A DNA stretch of 64,000 nt from Sepioteuthis lessoniana (lineage: Eukaryota > Mollusca > Cephalopoda > Myopsida > Loliginidae): positions 96,149,184-96,213,183 of the forward strand of contig OY757915.1 in the NCBI GenBank assembly GCA_963585895.1, given 5' to 3'. Below, piece after piece: positions 43,684-56,481 of the stretch (positions are counted from its first letter, which is position 1; the number at the start of each line of letters is the position of its first letter). The notes below the pieces were generated by a model that worked only from the letters and a program-made list of their open reading frames with translations, was not told where the DNA came from and made no database searches. The position numbers were made by a program, and so were the translations under genes.

Positions 43684-44239
43684 CTGTCTGTGGATGACAA
43701 TATATATATATATATATATATATATCATCAATTTGTATTATTTATTTGCTTATTACTTATAGACTCCAAGGCTAACAAGTCAATCTTGATGAAACTTGGC
43801 ATGTGACCTCCTTTGACCTTAAGGAATGTTTTAATGGCATTTGAAGGGGGTTCAGGCCACTCCACCTCCAAAGACATTGAACAATTTTGGCTTAAGATTG
43901 ATCAAGAAGGTCTAATTTGTTAAAAAGTAAGTAAAATTCAAATTTTACAGGTTTCTGTACCAATCCACAATACATAGTTTTATTTGCACTAGCTTTGTTC
44001 ACTTGTTGGTGCAATCTTATAAAAACAGAAAATTTCTGCTTATTTTCCTGCATTTATTTATATTATTTACTCTTGTACTGTGTTTTCCACTTTGGCAAAA
44101 GTAAAACACCAGTGGGAATCTTCTTGTGTAGGATAAGGAATAGAAAACACAGAAGCCCTATTAAAAGTTTATCTTTTATTTCTCTTGCAGAGTCAAAGAT
44201 AAACATATGACCTGAGGACAGCTTACTTATCACAAAATA
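43684..44239. other. (TA)n tract at 43,700-43,726 and non-coding DNA
   Basis: Phrases such as CTTGATGAAACTTGGCATGT and CACCTCCAAAGACATTG look like dispersed repeat sequence, but I cannot name the family. Confidence 0.35.
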
Positions 44240-45150
44240 GTTCTATCTGCTCGATCTTTTCCACCAAGACTCATCTCCAAATAGGATATCTTGGACTCTG
44301 ATCTTATTTTCAACTTCTGAGCAGGTGCAGACTATGATGTTGCTTCTCTACGGTTTTCTGGGGCATTATAAACCTTAGCAGCAATAGAAGTAAGAGTTAT
44401 GCCTCTGTAATTCTTAGTGATTCCAGGATCATCTTTCTTGAAGAATAGGAGGATGCAGCCTTTCATCCATTTCTCTATTGTGTTTTGTGTATACATGGTA
44501 TTGCATAATCGGAAAAGTATTTTGTCAAATTTTCTTGTTTCCCATACTTCGGGAGGTATTTTGTCAAAGCCCTCAGCTTTTCTGTCTTTAATTTTTTCAG
44601 TACTGCATCGAGTTCTTTCTCAAAAGTTTTCTAGTTTGATATCTAATTGGTTATTAATTTTTTTGTTTGATAGGTTTATCAGTGATTTCAGGAGGCTTTC
44701 TGAGCAGATTCTTGAAATGTTCTTTCCACTTTTGTAGTCTTTCTTCTAGGTAGACAGCTTTTGGTTTGCTCTTGAGATGCTCTTCTTTCCCCTCATTTAA
44801 TTTACTTTCTGCCATGCTAATAGAGATTGTTTATATTCTACTGGATTTCTAATTTTATTGATTTGGTCTTGATTATATTCTTGTTGTTCTTTATATTGTC
44901 CGTTTGTTCTCTCTAGACTTTCTTAAGCTTCTGGGCTTGGGTTTCTTTTATTAAGTAAGGATACTCTTTTCTTGTTATCCCATTTTTCTCTAACTACTAT
45001 TGATACCCATGCAACTCTATATTTGACTCATAGTTTACTTAGTATGCACTTGGCTTCTGTTTCGATATAGGTGGTAACAAAGTTTTCATATTCGGCATTC
45101 AGAGGATTTATTTCAGATATCTCCTGAAGAGCATCAAACTTTTTTCTGAT
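44240..45150 (-). pseudogene. LINE fragment of the 3,556 family: linker and N-terminal reverse transcriptase
   Basis: On the minus strand: a KKFDALQEISEINP-like start near 45,150, YENFVTTYIE, the basic linker, then GFDKIPPEVWETRKFDKILF at about 44,580-44,520, TIEKWMKGCILLFFKKDD at 44,480-44,420, and KNYRGITLTSIAAKVYNA at 44,415-44,360. It overlaps the 4,990-5,800 part of the first LINE copy and helps confirm it. Multiple frame changes and stops are present. The remainder of the RT is absent. Confidence 0.86.
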
Positions 45151-45169
45151 TTTTATCAATTTTTTTTTA

Positions 45170-46440
45170 CTTGTGTTTACTTCCTTTTTCCAATTTTCAA
45201 TGTATTTTTTAAAAAATTTTCTTCATTATTTTCTTTTCATTTATATTTTGATATATTTTTCTCTCTTTTAAAATTTTCACTCACAATTCCTTTCTTTTTA
45301 GAATTTTCAATTGCATTTTCTTTATTTAAATTTTCACTTCTTCTTTCTTAATATTTTACCTGTTTTATTTTAAAATTGTCAACTGCATTTTTCTTTTATG
45401 AGTTTTCAATTGCATTTTCTCTTTTATAAATTTTCAATTACATTTTTTTTTTTAGATTTTCCCCCACATTTTCTTACTTTTTCAAATTTTATTTTCATTT
45501 TCTCTTAATTCTTAATTGCATTTCTTCATATTTCAATTTTTACTTAAATTTTCTTTCTTTTTAAATCTTCACTTAAATTTGCTTTCTTTTCTAAAATTTT
45601 TGCATGTATTTTTTCTTTTTTAAATTTTCACTTATACATTTTCTTTTTTTCTAATTTTCACTTGCATAATTTCTCTTTTTTAAATTTTCACTTGTATAAT
45701 TTCTCTTTTTTAAATTTTCACTTACACATTTTCTCTTTTTTAAATTTTCACTTGCATAATTTCTTTTTTTTTAAAATGATAACAGCATTTTTTCTCTTTT
45801 TTTAAAATCATCACCGAATTTTTCTATCTTTTTTTAAAATTTTTGACTTGCATTCTTTTTATTAAATTTTCAATTACATTTTCTTATTTTTTAAAATTTT
45901 CATTCGCATTTTCTCTTTTTTTAAAAATTTTTACTTGCATTTAATTTTTTAAAAATTTCAACTCACAGTTTATTCTTTTTAAAAATAATTTTATTACTTC
46001 CATAAAAAAATGCAAGTGAAAATTTAAAAAAAAACATGAACATAAATTTTTAAAAAGAGAAAATGCTAGTGAAAATTTTAAAAAGAAAGAACATGCTGGT
46101 AGAATTTAAAAAGGAAAGAAAATACACTTAGAAATTTAAAAAAAAATGAAAATGAAAATGAAAATGAAAATTTAAAAAAGGAAAGAAAATCCAAGTAAAA
46201 TTTTTTAAAAGAATGAAATTGCCGGTGATAATTTAAAAAAGAAAGAAAATGCAGGTAATAATTTGAAAAGTAAGATATGCAAGTGAAAATTTAAAAAAGG
46301 AAGAAAATGCAATTAAAATCTTTAAAAAAAGAGAGAAAATACAGGTGAAATTTTATAAATGAAAGAAAATGTAAGTGAAAATTTAAAACAGAAAGAAAAT
46401 CTAAAAAAGGAAAAAATTAAGATAAAAATTAATAAGAAGA
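45170..46440. repeat. Degenerate ~30-bp minisatellite that changes orientation near 45,995
   Basis: The left arm (about 45,190-45,990) repeats TTTTAAATTTTCACTTGCAT plus TTTCTTT on the plus strand. The right arm (about 46,000-46,440) repeats the complement, AATGCAAGTGAAAATTTAAA plus AAAGAAAG. The turning point lies at the TTATTACTTCCATAAAAAAA stretch. The whole is an imperfect palindrome of more than 800 bp in pairing length. Confidence 0.85.
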
Positions 46441-46589
46441 ATTTCTAGCCTTTTTTTTCTTTAAATCAAAATGCTTTTCTGTATATCTAGTCTTCAATTT
46501 TTTACAAAAAGAGTGTGGTGGTAATATTTTCCAACACTTAATATGTAATCTTCATTTCCTTTAATTAAATCTCACATTTTCTCTTCTCA

Positions 46590-47530
46590 ATTCTTGATTT
46601 GATGGATGGATATTTCTGCTCACTTATATCATCTGGGGGAAATGCTAAGTATTAATCATCATAGCCCCTCTTTAATTGTAGTTATGTGGCAGTGTTCATC
46701 ACCTCTTCTATAGTAAGATGCTTATACCTTTTGGATGGATGTTTTTCATAACCAATTAGATCATTGAGGTAACATGCTGAGTATTTCTTTGAGTATTTCA
46801 GAGCTTAGTAGTTCATTGGCAGTGTCCGTCTCCTTCCCAAGTAATATATTAATAGCATTTATAAGAACCTTTTAGATTATTGATGAGTAGTGCTGAGTAT
46901 TTCCCTTAAAGCCATCTCTCAGGTCAATAATGGATATGTGGCAGTGCCCATCTCCTCTCCTAGTAATATACTTATCGTGTTTGGATAGACGTGTCTCATA
47001 ACCTAAAAGGGGCATTGAGGGGAAATACTGAGAATTTCCCTTCATGATATTTCTGAAGACAATGGTATTTCTTTAGTGGCACACATCTTATTGATAGACT
47101 AACAAACCATTGTTAGTAAGTTTGATTTTCACCATGTGCTCCATATTTGTTACCTTCTGTCAGACTACGGTACGATTTTCCTTATTAGCAGTTCTCAGAT
47201 GGATGATAGATACTTGGCAATGCCCATCTCCTCTCCTAACGAGATGATTATAGCATTTTAATGAATGTGTTGTGTAACTTACTCAATCATTAAAGTGACA
47301 GCGCTGAGTATTTCTCTTCATGGCATCTTTTAAATCAATGGTGGTTACTTGGCAATGCCCATCTCCTCTCCTAACAAGATGATTATAGCATTTTAATGAA
47401 TGTGTTGTGTAACTTATTCAATCATTAAAGTGATAGCACTGAGTATTTCTCTTCATGGCATCTTTTAAATCAATGGTGGTTACTTGCCAATGCCCATCTC
47501 CTCTCTTTCCAAGTAACATAGGAGTTTGAT
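46590..47530. repeat. Decayed tandem repeat, period about 117-135 bp
   Basis: The anchor GGCAGTGCCCATCTCCTCTC (or GGCAATGCCCATCTCC) occurs near 46,691, 46,818, 46,934, 47,216, 47,351 and 47,485. Between anchors stand TTTTGGATGGATGT, CATAACCTATTAGATCATT and GCTGAGTATTTC-like blocks. Units at 47,210-47,345 and 47,346-47,480 are nearly identical, while the others are old. An isolated unit lies at 48,368-48,500. Confidence 0.82.
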
Positions 47531-49080
47531 TCTTAACATATACTCTGTACTAATAGTCTTCTACCAAACCAACGTTATGCTTAGATTTTTGGATAACCTT
47601 GCAGAAAATATTAGTTATTAAGTGAGGCTAAAAGACCATTTTTAGTAAGTTTCATTCTCATTGAGTGCCCCATACTTCCGGCCTTGTGCCAAACTTAGCC
47701 ACCATTAATAAATGAATTCAGAAACGCTATTTCTTGAAGTTTTGTAATCATTTCTTATTAATTCATCAAACCAACACCATGTCATGAAAATCAACCAATA
47801 TCACCATACATATAAAAAAAAAAAAGAGACATTTTAAGACCTAAAAGAAAATTTATGAAGTTGTCATTTTTATTTGGAACAGCTACTAATTCTTTCTTTT
47901 TTTTGTCATGTTAAAGATTGGTAAACTCTGACTGAAAATATTTTAACTTGATAGCTTATAAATTACTTGATAATTGTTAAAATATGTATAAATTAAGTGC
48001 TGTACTTGATATAGAATTAATATTTGAACTAAACTTTCTATTCAGTTGAGTATTTTTTATGCTTCCATGAACGTCTAAATATAAATGTGAAAATGTTACA
48101 AAATATGAATCTGATAAATTTTTCACGGTTTTTACTTAATAAGGTGGATCTATTTTATCGACTTCTTAGCAACTTGTCAACTTCTGACCCTCATCTTTCT
48201 AACCACTGGTTCGGTGATATTTTCTTAGTCCTAAAATCACTATTTTATTTTTTTCTATTAGATAGATTAGTAATAAAAATTATAAAAAAGTATTAAAACA
48301 CTATATAAAACTACATTTTTAATGAAATTACATGTTTATATGTCATGCCAAACATTTTCTTTTGTAGTGTATATTAGATCAATGGTGGTTACTTAGTAGT
48401 AACCATCTCTTGTAACATCTGAATGAATGTTATTCATAACCTATTAGATTTTTTAACTTTTGAGTATTTCTCTTGCAATATGTCTCAGATAAATCATGAT
48501 TACTGCGTACTGAGACAAAAGAAACCTTCCCAATTAAGTGCTAGATATTTTATACAATAAATTTTTAAACTGTACATTTGGAGTTTTGATTTTGTTAGGT
48601 TTTAACGAACGTTCGTTAATTTTTGTGCGATATAAAAATTGATGCTTTTATTAAAATAGTAGCTATTTTCATATGAATGAAAGAGTAAGTGTAATCTTCT
48701 TGAGTATAAGTAAAGTTCCCTAAAATTATAAGGCCACACATGTAGAGTATTTTTGATTAGAATTAAAGCTTAAACTTGTAAAAAACTTCCGTTAATACAG
48801 TTTTTTTTAAACATAAAAAATAAAAACAAACACTTCAGAATTATGATTTTAACATAAAAGTTTAAGTATAATTCTAATCATTTTTTTTCTTTCTTCCTTC
48901 CTTTTAAATTTGGTCTTGGGTTTGATAGGTGTGGGTTATTAGTTTCAAACACGAAGACTTTATACTTGTCAAATTGCAATAAACTGAAATATTAAACCAC
49001 ACGATTTCATGAAATAAATTGTTCTTACTTTCTACATTAGTTTTTTTAAAATTATTTTTATCACTACATCTTCTCTTTCT
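47531..49080. other. Non-coding AT-rich DNA
   Basis: Apart from the isolated repeat unit at 48,368-48,500 no family is recognised. The segments at about 47,095-47,165 and 47,620-47,695 share CATTTTTAGTAAGTTTCATT-type text and TGTGCTCCATA/GAGTGCCCCATA, indicating a second old repeat. A (TTTC)n tract is at 49,070-49,102. Confidence 0.4.
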
Positions 49081-49103
49081 TTCTTTCTTTCTTTCTTTCT
49101 TTA

Positions 49104-49270
49104 AAGGCATATCAACCTTCGTGGGTTATTTAATGCTAAGTCATCCTTGTAGACCAACAGTGATACTGTTTAAGCCATAGCTGGGAGGTTAATGGCATGT
49201 ATACCCTTCTCAAGGGCATTAGTATGAAATTGAACGGTCTAGGGCGACTGGAGTTCGAACTCGTTTCTCA
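49104..49270 (-). mobile_element. SINE family D fragment
   Basis: Minus strand: GAGTTCGAACTCCAGTCGC (box B-like), ATGCCCTTGAGAAGGGTATA, CCTCCCAGCTATGGCTTAAA, then the shared tail CTTAGCATTAAATAACCCAC, GAAGGTTGATATGCC. The 5' half of the tRNA-like head is missing. Confidence 0.78.
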
Positions 49271-49274
49271 TTTG

Positions 49275-50844
49275 CTTCCTTATTTTATTCAGATCTCATT
49301 CTTTTTCACTCCACTACCCTCTCATCATCGATCAAATCTATTAGCAAACTATCCGGTCCGTATTTTATTCCCTAACAAAACAGAAATTATGTAAACTCAA
49401 TTGACCCAGCGATAAATATTTAAAATCGTAATCTTTTTTAAAATTTTAAAAAAGAAAAGAAAAGAAAGAACCTGTAGTGAAGTTCTTACTTTCTTTAAAG
49501 AAACCTTAACCAGCACACTATAGAACACTATTTTTTCCCTAGAAATCTGTTATAATAGTTAGTATTATCATTATCAACAATATTGAGTTGTTAACGTAAT
49601 GATATCCCCAATAAAATGGGTTTTCTAATAGCAACTGTGAAGTTCGACACTTCCACTACCCAAAAACAATTCTCGAAAGAAGCCTTGAGGAAGTAAACTC
49701 GTAAAGTAGGTATGCATTGTTTTCTTTCTTTCTTTCTAAATAAAAAAAGGGTTTATTAATTACCATAGCTTAGAAAAATGTATCGTTAAACTAAATTACT
49801 AAAAGTAAATAAATAAATTAACAGCTTTTATTGCCGAAGAAAGGAATTTAAAAAAAAAGATCATGACTACGAGTGGGTAACTGGGTGACCCCTTCCTTTT
49901 CAATATCTATAATAATCATAATAAAAAGTTAGTACTTCCAGAAAAAGTGGTACTGTTAGATTACAAGAGAGTGGAATCTTGTAAGGCGCCCGGATGTAGC
50001 AGTACCTAACAGGAAAATCACACACATGTAGAATGTAATTTTTGTTTTTCTAGATACCTACCTACCTACCTATTTATATGTAGTGAGTACCTAAGGCACA
50101 AAGTGGGATTTAGTGACCATAGGTCGCTGTCCGAAAATACAATAAAATGTATATATTATACAATTGGTAGGGCAAGTTGACACAGATGATAAAAAAACTA
50201 ACTTGAAACTAGTCATAGATTAAAAAAAAACAACACTTTTTTTACACCCTAATTTAGCATTATAACAAGCAGTTGTAGACGTTGCTTTTGATTTTTATTT
50301 ATTGTTTTCGATTCTTCTTCCAAAGTCACATGGACATTGAATAAAAAAATTAAAGGAAACCATATAAAGGTACCTATAAAAATAGGCACACATACACACA
50401 CACACATACAGACACACACGTGTGCGCACTACACATCGATTTTTAAAGAAAATTATTAAAAAATATACACGTATGAATCAATCTGTTTTAAATCTACGAA
50501 CTCCAATTTAACACACTTGGAATAAATCTACATATCACATGTACACATGAATTCCACAGTAGACAGTTTAATACACATACACGTGCGTGTGTATACACAC
50601 ACACACATACACACATGTACTGACACTAATTTTCAAACTGGACCAAGACTCAAATAAATAAATAAATAAATGAAAACTTGTGCTCTATCTTGTCACTTGC
50701 AATGGTAATGTTTCACTCAAACTCTCTTTATTGAAAAAAATTAAATGATCGCCCTTGCACACACACACACACACACACACATAGAGTTATCTTTTTCTGT
50801 TTGTAACACACGCATTTCTCTCTTAATCACACGCATTTCAAAGG

Positions 50845-50891
<47 letters not shown>

Positions 50892-51253
50892 TCATTAAAG
50901 AAGAAAAGACGTCGACTTAACTGTTATACCACCACCACCTACTACTACTACTACCATCAAACTACTTTGAAAACGAAAGACTTCACACACACATACATAC
51001 ATACATACATACACATACGTACGCAAGCCCGAAGAAGTACACATGTATTTATTATAGCCCCCCCCCTACTGCCACATGCTTTCCTACAGTGAAATAGGCA
51101 AATATACACACAATAGATATAGCTTAGTACACTTCTTAGAGTGAGACAAGGATTCATGAATTACTTCTTCTTCGTCACAGACACACACATTTTCATACAC
51201 TCCTGTTGGCAAATTGTTTTCATCTTTTTTTCTCATACCCACTCAGACAAACA

Positions 51254-51304
<51 letters not shown>

Positions 51305-53321
51305 GTATATATAACGTGTATACACACATGATGTTACCCACTCTCCGACATTTAAATTGACGTTTTGTATTGTTTAGTTATTGTCTTTCCTTCTTCTCCT
51401 CATCCCTTAGTCTTTTAGGCTCTCTTTTTCTTTCCTTCACACACACGCACAATCTTATTCCTTTGTAGGTGTGTCAAAAGACTTTTAAAATACTTATGCA
51501 TTGATATTATACATACATTCCTACCTCACATATTCATTTTGGCACGAAGTAGAAAAAAAACTACAAAAACATTGAGCTGCTGTGGGGTTCTCTTTCTCTC
51601 TTTCTTTCTTTCTTTCTTTGTTGGTTGGTTGGTCGGTCGGTTGGTTGGTTTGTCGGTCGGTCGGTTGATTTCCATTACCCAACCTCTAACTTCACACACA
51701 CATTAAAAAAATTATTTAAATACACTATTAGAAGTGTATACACACCAATTTGCATACATACTAAATTATTGGAGACTACAAACATAAGACAAGGGACAGG
51801 TGCGTGGTATAATCTCTTCTTTCTTTCTTTCTTTCTTTCTTATCAATATTGTCTATGGACACGACAACGAGCAAAAAGCAAAATCATTTGCTCCAGTGTG
51901 TATAGCAGAAATTCGTAAAAAAGAAAGAAAGAAAGAAAGAAAGCCCAGTACAAAGAAAGAAATTTACTGCTTATTTGTTCTCCCTATTATTATTATTTAC
52001 CAGACAAGGTAAGGGGGCACATATCTAAAAACTTGTTTCATTTGATTCCTTACTCTAAGCTTAGAAAATACTTAGTCTTTCTTTGTCTCTCTCTCTCTAT
52101 CTCTCTCTATATGTATATATATAATTGTATATGTATAGTAAAACCTTTGTAAGTTTCGTTTCTTTCCTTTATTGCTCCGTCCGCAAATCTTTGCTGTCCA
52201 ACGTAGAGTCTATCGATATTTCATCGTCTTCAAACGTTTTAACCAAGGTAAGAGAGACTTAACTTCATCTATTTTCTTCTTTCTTTCTTTCTTTCTTTCT
52301 TTCTCCTAATCATATTTGTTTTATATCTTTTAACCTCATCACTTACTTTCCAGGATCCTGTTTCTAATTCCAACCCTCGTTTTTATTTCATTTTTCAAAA
52401 CTTACATGTATTTTTATTGTCGTTTTTTACCCACACTTCTTTTTTAATACACATGGTACATTTCTTTTTGTATTCATTTTTTTCTTTCTTTAAACTAATT
52501 AAATGGTATATACGTTTTTAAAAACAAGATTTTGATGTATTTCATTAATTTTTTTTTTTTTTGCTCTTCCTAATTTTTCAAATGTTTGTTCGTCGACGAT
52601 CATTTTTTGTTTGCTTGTTTGTTTGTTTGAAAACAACTGGAGTTAGATTGCTTACATTGCCGGGTTTAAAACGAGTTCACACACCAATAGCTTTTTTTTG
52701 TGCTATTAAAACTGTCATGTGTATTGTAGTCACTGATACTCTTCTTCTTAGCCTACTTGTTTTTATTTAATCTTTTTTTTTTTAAATTCATTAATGTTTT
52801 AAATCATTACGAATATTATTAGATTTGGATAGCAAATAGTAACGAATATATTCTTTTTCTTATGCACCAAACAGATGATTATTTTGCATCGAAGAGACAA
52901 GATTCTAAAACTGCAAGGTGCACAAACCTGTTATTTTATTTATTTATTTTTAAAGTATAATTTTAACAGGTTCGTCGTCATTCGCGAAGGATCATACATT
53001 TTTTTTTAGATTTTACTTTACCCCTTGGTATTTTCTTTTTCACCCCATGATTGAAAATCATGATTCTTACACGTGGCTTTGGAACCTGTATTCTTATTGT
53101 GTATGTGTGTTTGTTTTATAGATAAAATTGTGTATCAAACTTTATATATTGGTATTTTAGGTTTTACGTACAGTTAGCTGGTTAGTATTTGTTTCTTTGA
53201 AATAATTCTAACCGATGGATTCATTGATCAATCTTATCCTCATCAACTGACACCTTTTTCCAATGTACATGGTAACTGATGGACCAAAGTTTATATACTA
53301 CATTTATAATACATTTATTCG

Positions 53322-53374
<53 letters not shown>

Positions 53375-53471
53375 TTTAATATTGCAAACATAATCTCAGA
53401 CGTTTATTTATTTTTTACTTAGTCGAATAATGGTACAAATGTCTATGTAGATGTACACAACAATCTCTTGC

Positions 53472-53513
<42 letters not shown>

Positions 53514-56424
53514 GTCAAATACCTTTTGTGTTTAAATGCATTATTTTGTTTTATAATTTGTTTGTATTGACTAGGATGATTATTATAAACTTTTAAAGGT
53601 AAACGTACGTCTTTTTTTGTACACAAGCACCAAATCTTTTTTATTCCTCCGGGTCGTCATGTCACACTCACATATAGTAAAATACAGTTGTCCAATCACT
53701 TAAAAAAACAAAAAGCAAATTAAATCATCCAAGCGTACAACACTCCTCAGAATTCATAATTTCGATTCACTTGTATTATTTGCAGATATTTATGCTTGAG
53801 ACAGGCTTGTATGTTAAGTCCCTAAAACACATATAGTTTTTGTTTTTTTTTGCATTTACTTCTGTCCATTGCTACCTATACATATCGTCTAATATGCACA
53901 CTAAATTATCTCATCTTCTGACAGTATACTCCCTTACACATGCACACTTACACACATTGACTTAGTGTCCTGACATAAACACATTCTTCATTCTAATATA
54001 CACAGTAGTACATCAAATACTTGCAAAAAGGAAGACGCTATAAATTCGTGTATACACACGCATTTATTGCTTCTTCCTTTCTTTCTTTTTCCCACACACA
54101 CATACAAATTTTACACATTAAAATCGGTGTGTGTATGTGTGTGTGCGCATATCACACAAGAAGGGCGTTGTCATTAAAGGAATGGTCTCAAAAACCGAAA
54201 TTGTTTTACCCCTAGTTAAAATTCCAGTCCCGAATATCAGAATAGAAGCCGTATATTCGATTTTTTTTTTTCTCTTTTTGTGGACCAATTGGATCATCCT
54301 CCTTTTTTCAACCATTGTCGCCTAGGTTGCAATGTGTAATAAAAAAAAAGAAAGAAAGCAGGAGAAAAAGTGAAATTAAAAATAAGATAGACTTTTCTTT
54401 CACACATTCTCTTATCTTTTCCCAATTAAACACATCTCTCACCTGACCAGATGCTACGGAACACCCCCTCTCTTTCATCATTTCTCCCCCCACACACACT
54501 CATACTCACTCACACACACATACACACAGTAAAACAGGGTAGGAATTATGATTTTTTTCTCCCCCTTTCTTTAACTTCTCCCGCTTTTTCTTCCTCCTTT
54601 GGCGAACGAGATGGTTGTATGTTTGAGAGATCGCTCACTTTTTACATGCCTCATATTACAAGTAGACCTGATAGAAAACTTTTGACAATGTTAACAGTCC
54701 TGTAACCGAAGACGTACAAAACTAAAAAAAAAAAGAATCCTAGGCAAAAAAAAGGTTAACTACAAAAGCTAAAAGGAGGAACAAAAATATTACAGTTCAC
54801 TTAGTTTAACAAGGAGTTTCACGAGGAAACCAAAAGTTACTAAGGTGAGTTAAAAGAACGATTTGATTCGATACATACTACCTTGTTGAAAATCGTATGA
54901 GGAATCGTCTTTGGATTATTTCCAAAGCTGTTTCTTCTTATCAAACATTCATGTATTATTTTATTATTATTCGTTTAATAGACAAAGTTAAAAAAAAAGT
55001 ACATTTCAGGATAAAGTGAGTTTAAGAAAAAAAACCACTACAACTTTGCCTTCTTATATACACTCTGGTGCTTATTTCTATGTGTGTCTATATATGATAT
55101 ATAGTGTGTGTTTTTTCCCTATAGTGACCGATAAAGGAAGTGAAATAGTGTATTGTTTTAATTCGACAGTTTTTGCTTTTTTAAAATGTTTTTTGTGTGT
55201 GTTTACCTGTGTGTCTACGAACTTGAAAAAGAAAACAATTGACATCACAATCGTTCATTCAAAGGTTTTAAGTATCTCTGACCACTCACTTCTCTTGATC
55301 ATCTTTCACTCACTCTTTCGTTTTTCTCTATTTCAATTTTTTTCCCCTTTTTCTTTTAAACAACTTTCACCATTTTTCTAGTTCGAATTTCATGTGGTTT
55401 TATCAACTCACCTGAAATCCCCTTGTGATTCTTTTCTTTTTCGTAAGTACTAACTTTTAATTGATGTGAATGATCAAGACCTTGTTCCCTTTTGAGATTA
55501 ATAATAAAAATTCTTACGATTTTTGTCTTACCAACTAGATTATTTAGTTAAGCTTTTAAAAGAGTAATATCTTCCCCCTCTCTTGCACACAAAATCAAAT
55601 GACTTATATATATTGCTATAGATTTGAGTGTCTCTTTCATTTTGTAAACCTACAAAAAAATGGGGTTTAAAGTGAATTAGTAAGTGTTAATAGAAAGGAA
55701 AGAAAACTTTATTTTGTCTGTAATATCATTAATGGTTTATGATTTGATTTATAAACATATTTCCTGTATATATTTTAAATTTACAGTGTTGATTCCTTGC
55801 TTTGAATGTAAATCGCAGGAAGGAAGTGATGAATGAATTGACTTTTTTCTTGATTTTTTTTCTTTTTAAACCTGCTCCAGTCTTCAGAAAGGGGAGCTTA
55901 TCATCTTCAAAAACAAAAAAATAAATAAAAATTTGAAGGATTTTTGTCAATTATAGTTATCAATTTCATATTCTAATTTTAAGATCTAGTAAAGACACTT
56001 GTCATTTTTAAGCACACACTCACTTAATCCTTTTTGAACAACTCACACTTTGATCTACACGAACAGACCCGAAACCCAAACCCTTAATATCTTTATTTTA
56101 TTTTTATTCAAAAAAAAAATATTTTTGAGAAATGAATACGAATAAGATTTTCATTATAAAATTGCGATTACCAGTCTTATTTTGCAATTATTATCGATAA
56201 TAATATTGATAGTGAATCTTTTACCGTTCATTGAAAGAAAAAGAGAACATGTTGTGATCTTCTAAAGGGTCAACGAGGGAAATATCAGTTTCCTTTTAGT
56301 TTCTGTAAATCATAATTTGTAATATGAAGATCTTTTACATGAAATGCTATACTCTTCTGTACTCCTATTAAGTGCCTGACTTTACATCCGTGTGTTTGTA
56401 TTTTATTTATTTATATTTTTAACT
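49275..56424. other. AT-rich, microsatellite-rich DNA without recognised genes
   Basis: No coding sequence is supported across 7 kb and the SINE and LINE families of the left half are absent. Tracts include (CA)n at 50,755-50,781 and 50,847-50,888, (CATA)n near 50,990-51,012, (CT)n at 51,259-51,283, TTTC runs near 51,597, 51,818 and 52,278, (TA)n at 53,324-53,370 and (CT)n at 53,477-53,511. A GT dinucleotide in consensus splice-donor context (AACCAAGGTAAGAGAG) stands at about 52,238-52,253. It could end a non-coding 5' exon of the zinc-finger gene, but only RNA data could show that. Confidence 0.5.
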
Positions 56425-56425
56425 C

Positions 56426-56461
<36 letters not shown>

Positions 56462-56481
56462 CGCGCAAGCGCGCGCGCAAT
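56425..56481. repeat. (TG)n followed by CG-rich alternating tract
   Basis: About 15 TG units pass into CGTGCGCGCAAGCGCGCGCG, giving some 55 bp of nearly perfect purine-pyrimidine alternation, the kind of sequence that can adopt Z-DNA. CpGs are rare in the surrounding 7 kb. Confidence 0.9.

Noticed and set aside
55016-55381. A 121-codon open frame on the plus strand
   Set aside because: Low-complexity Phe/Ser/Leu-rich translation of T-rich DNA without a domain, splice context or similarity that I can recognise.
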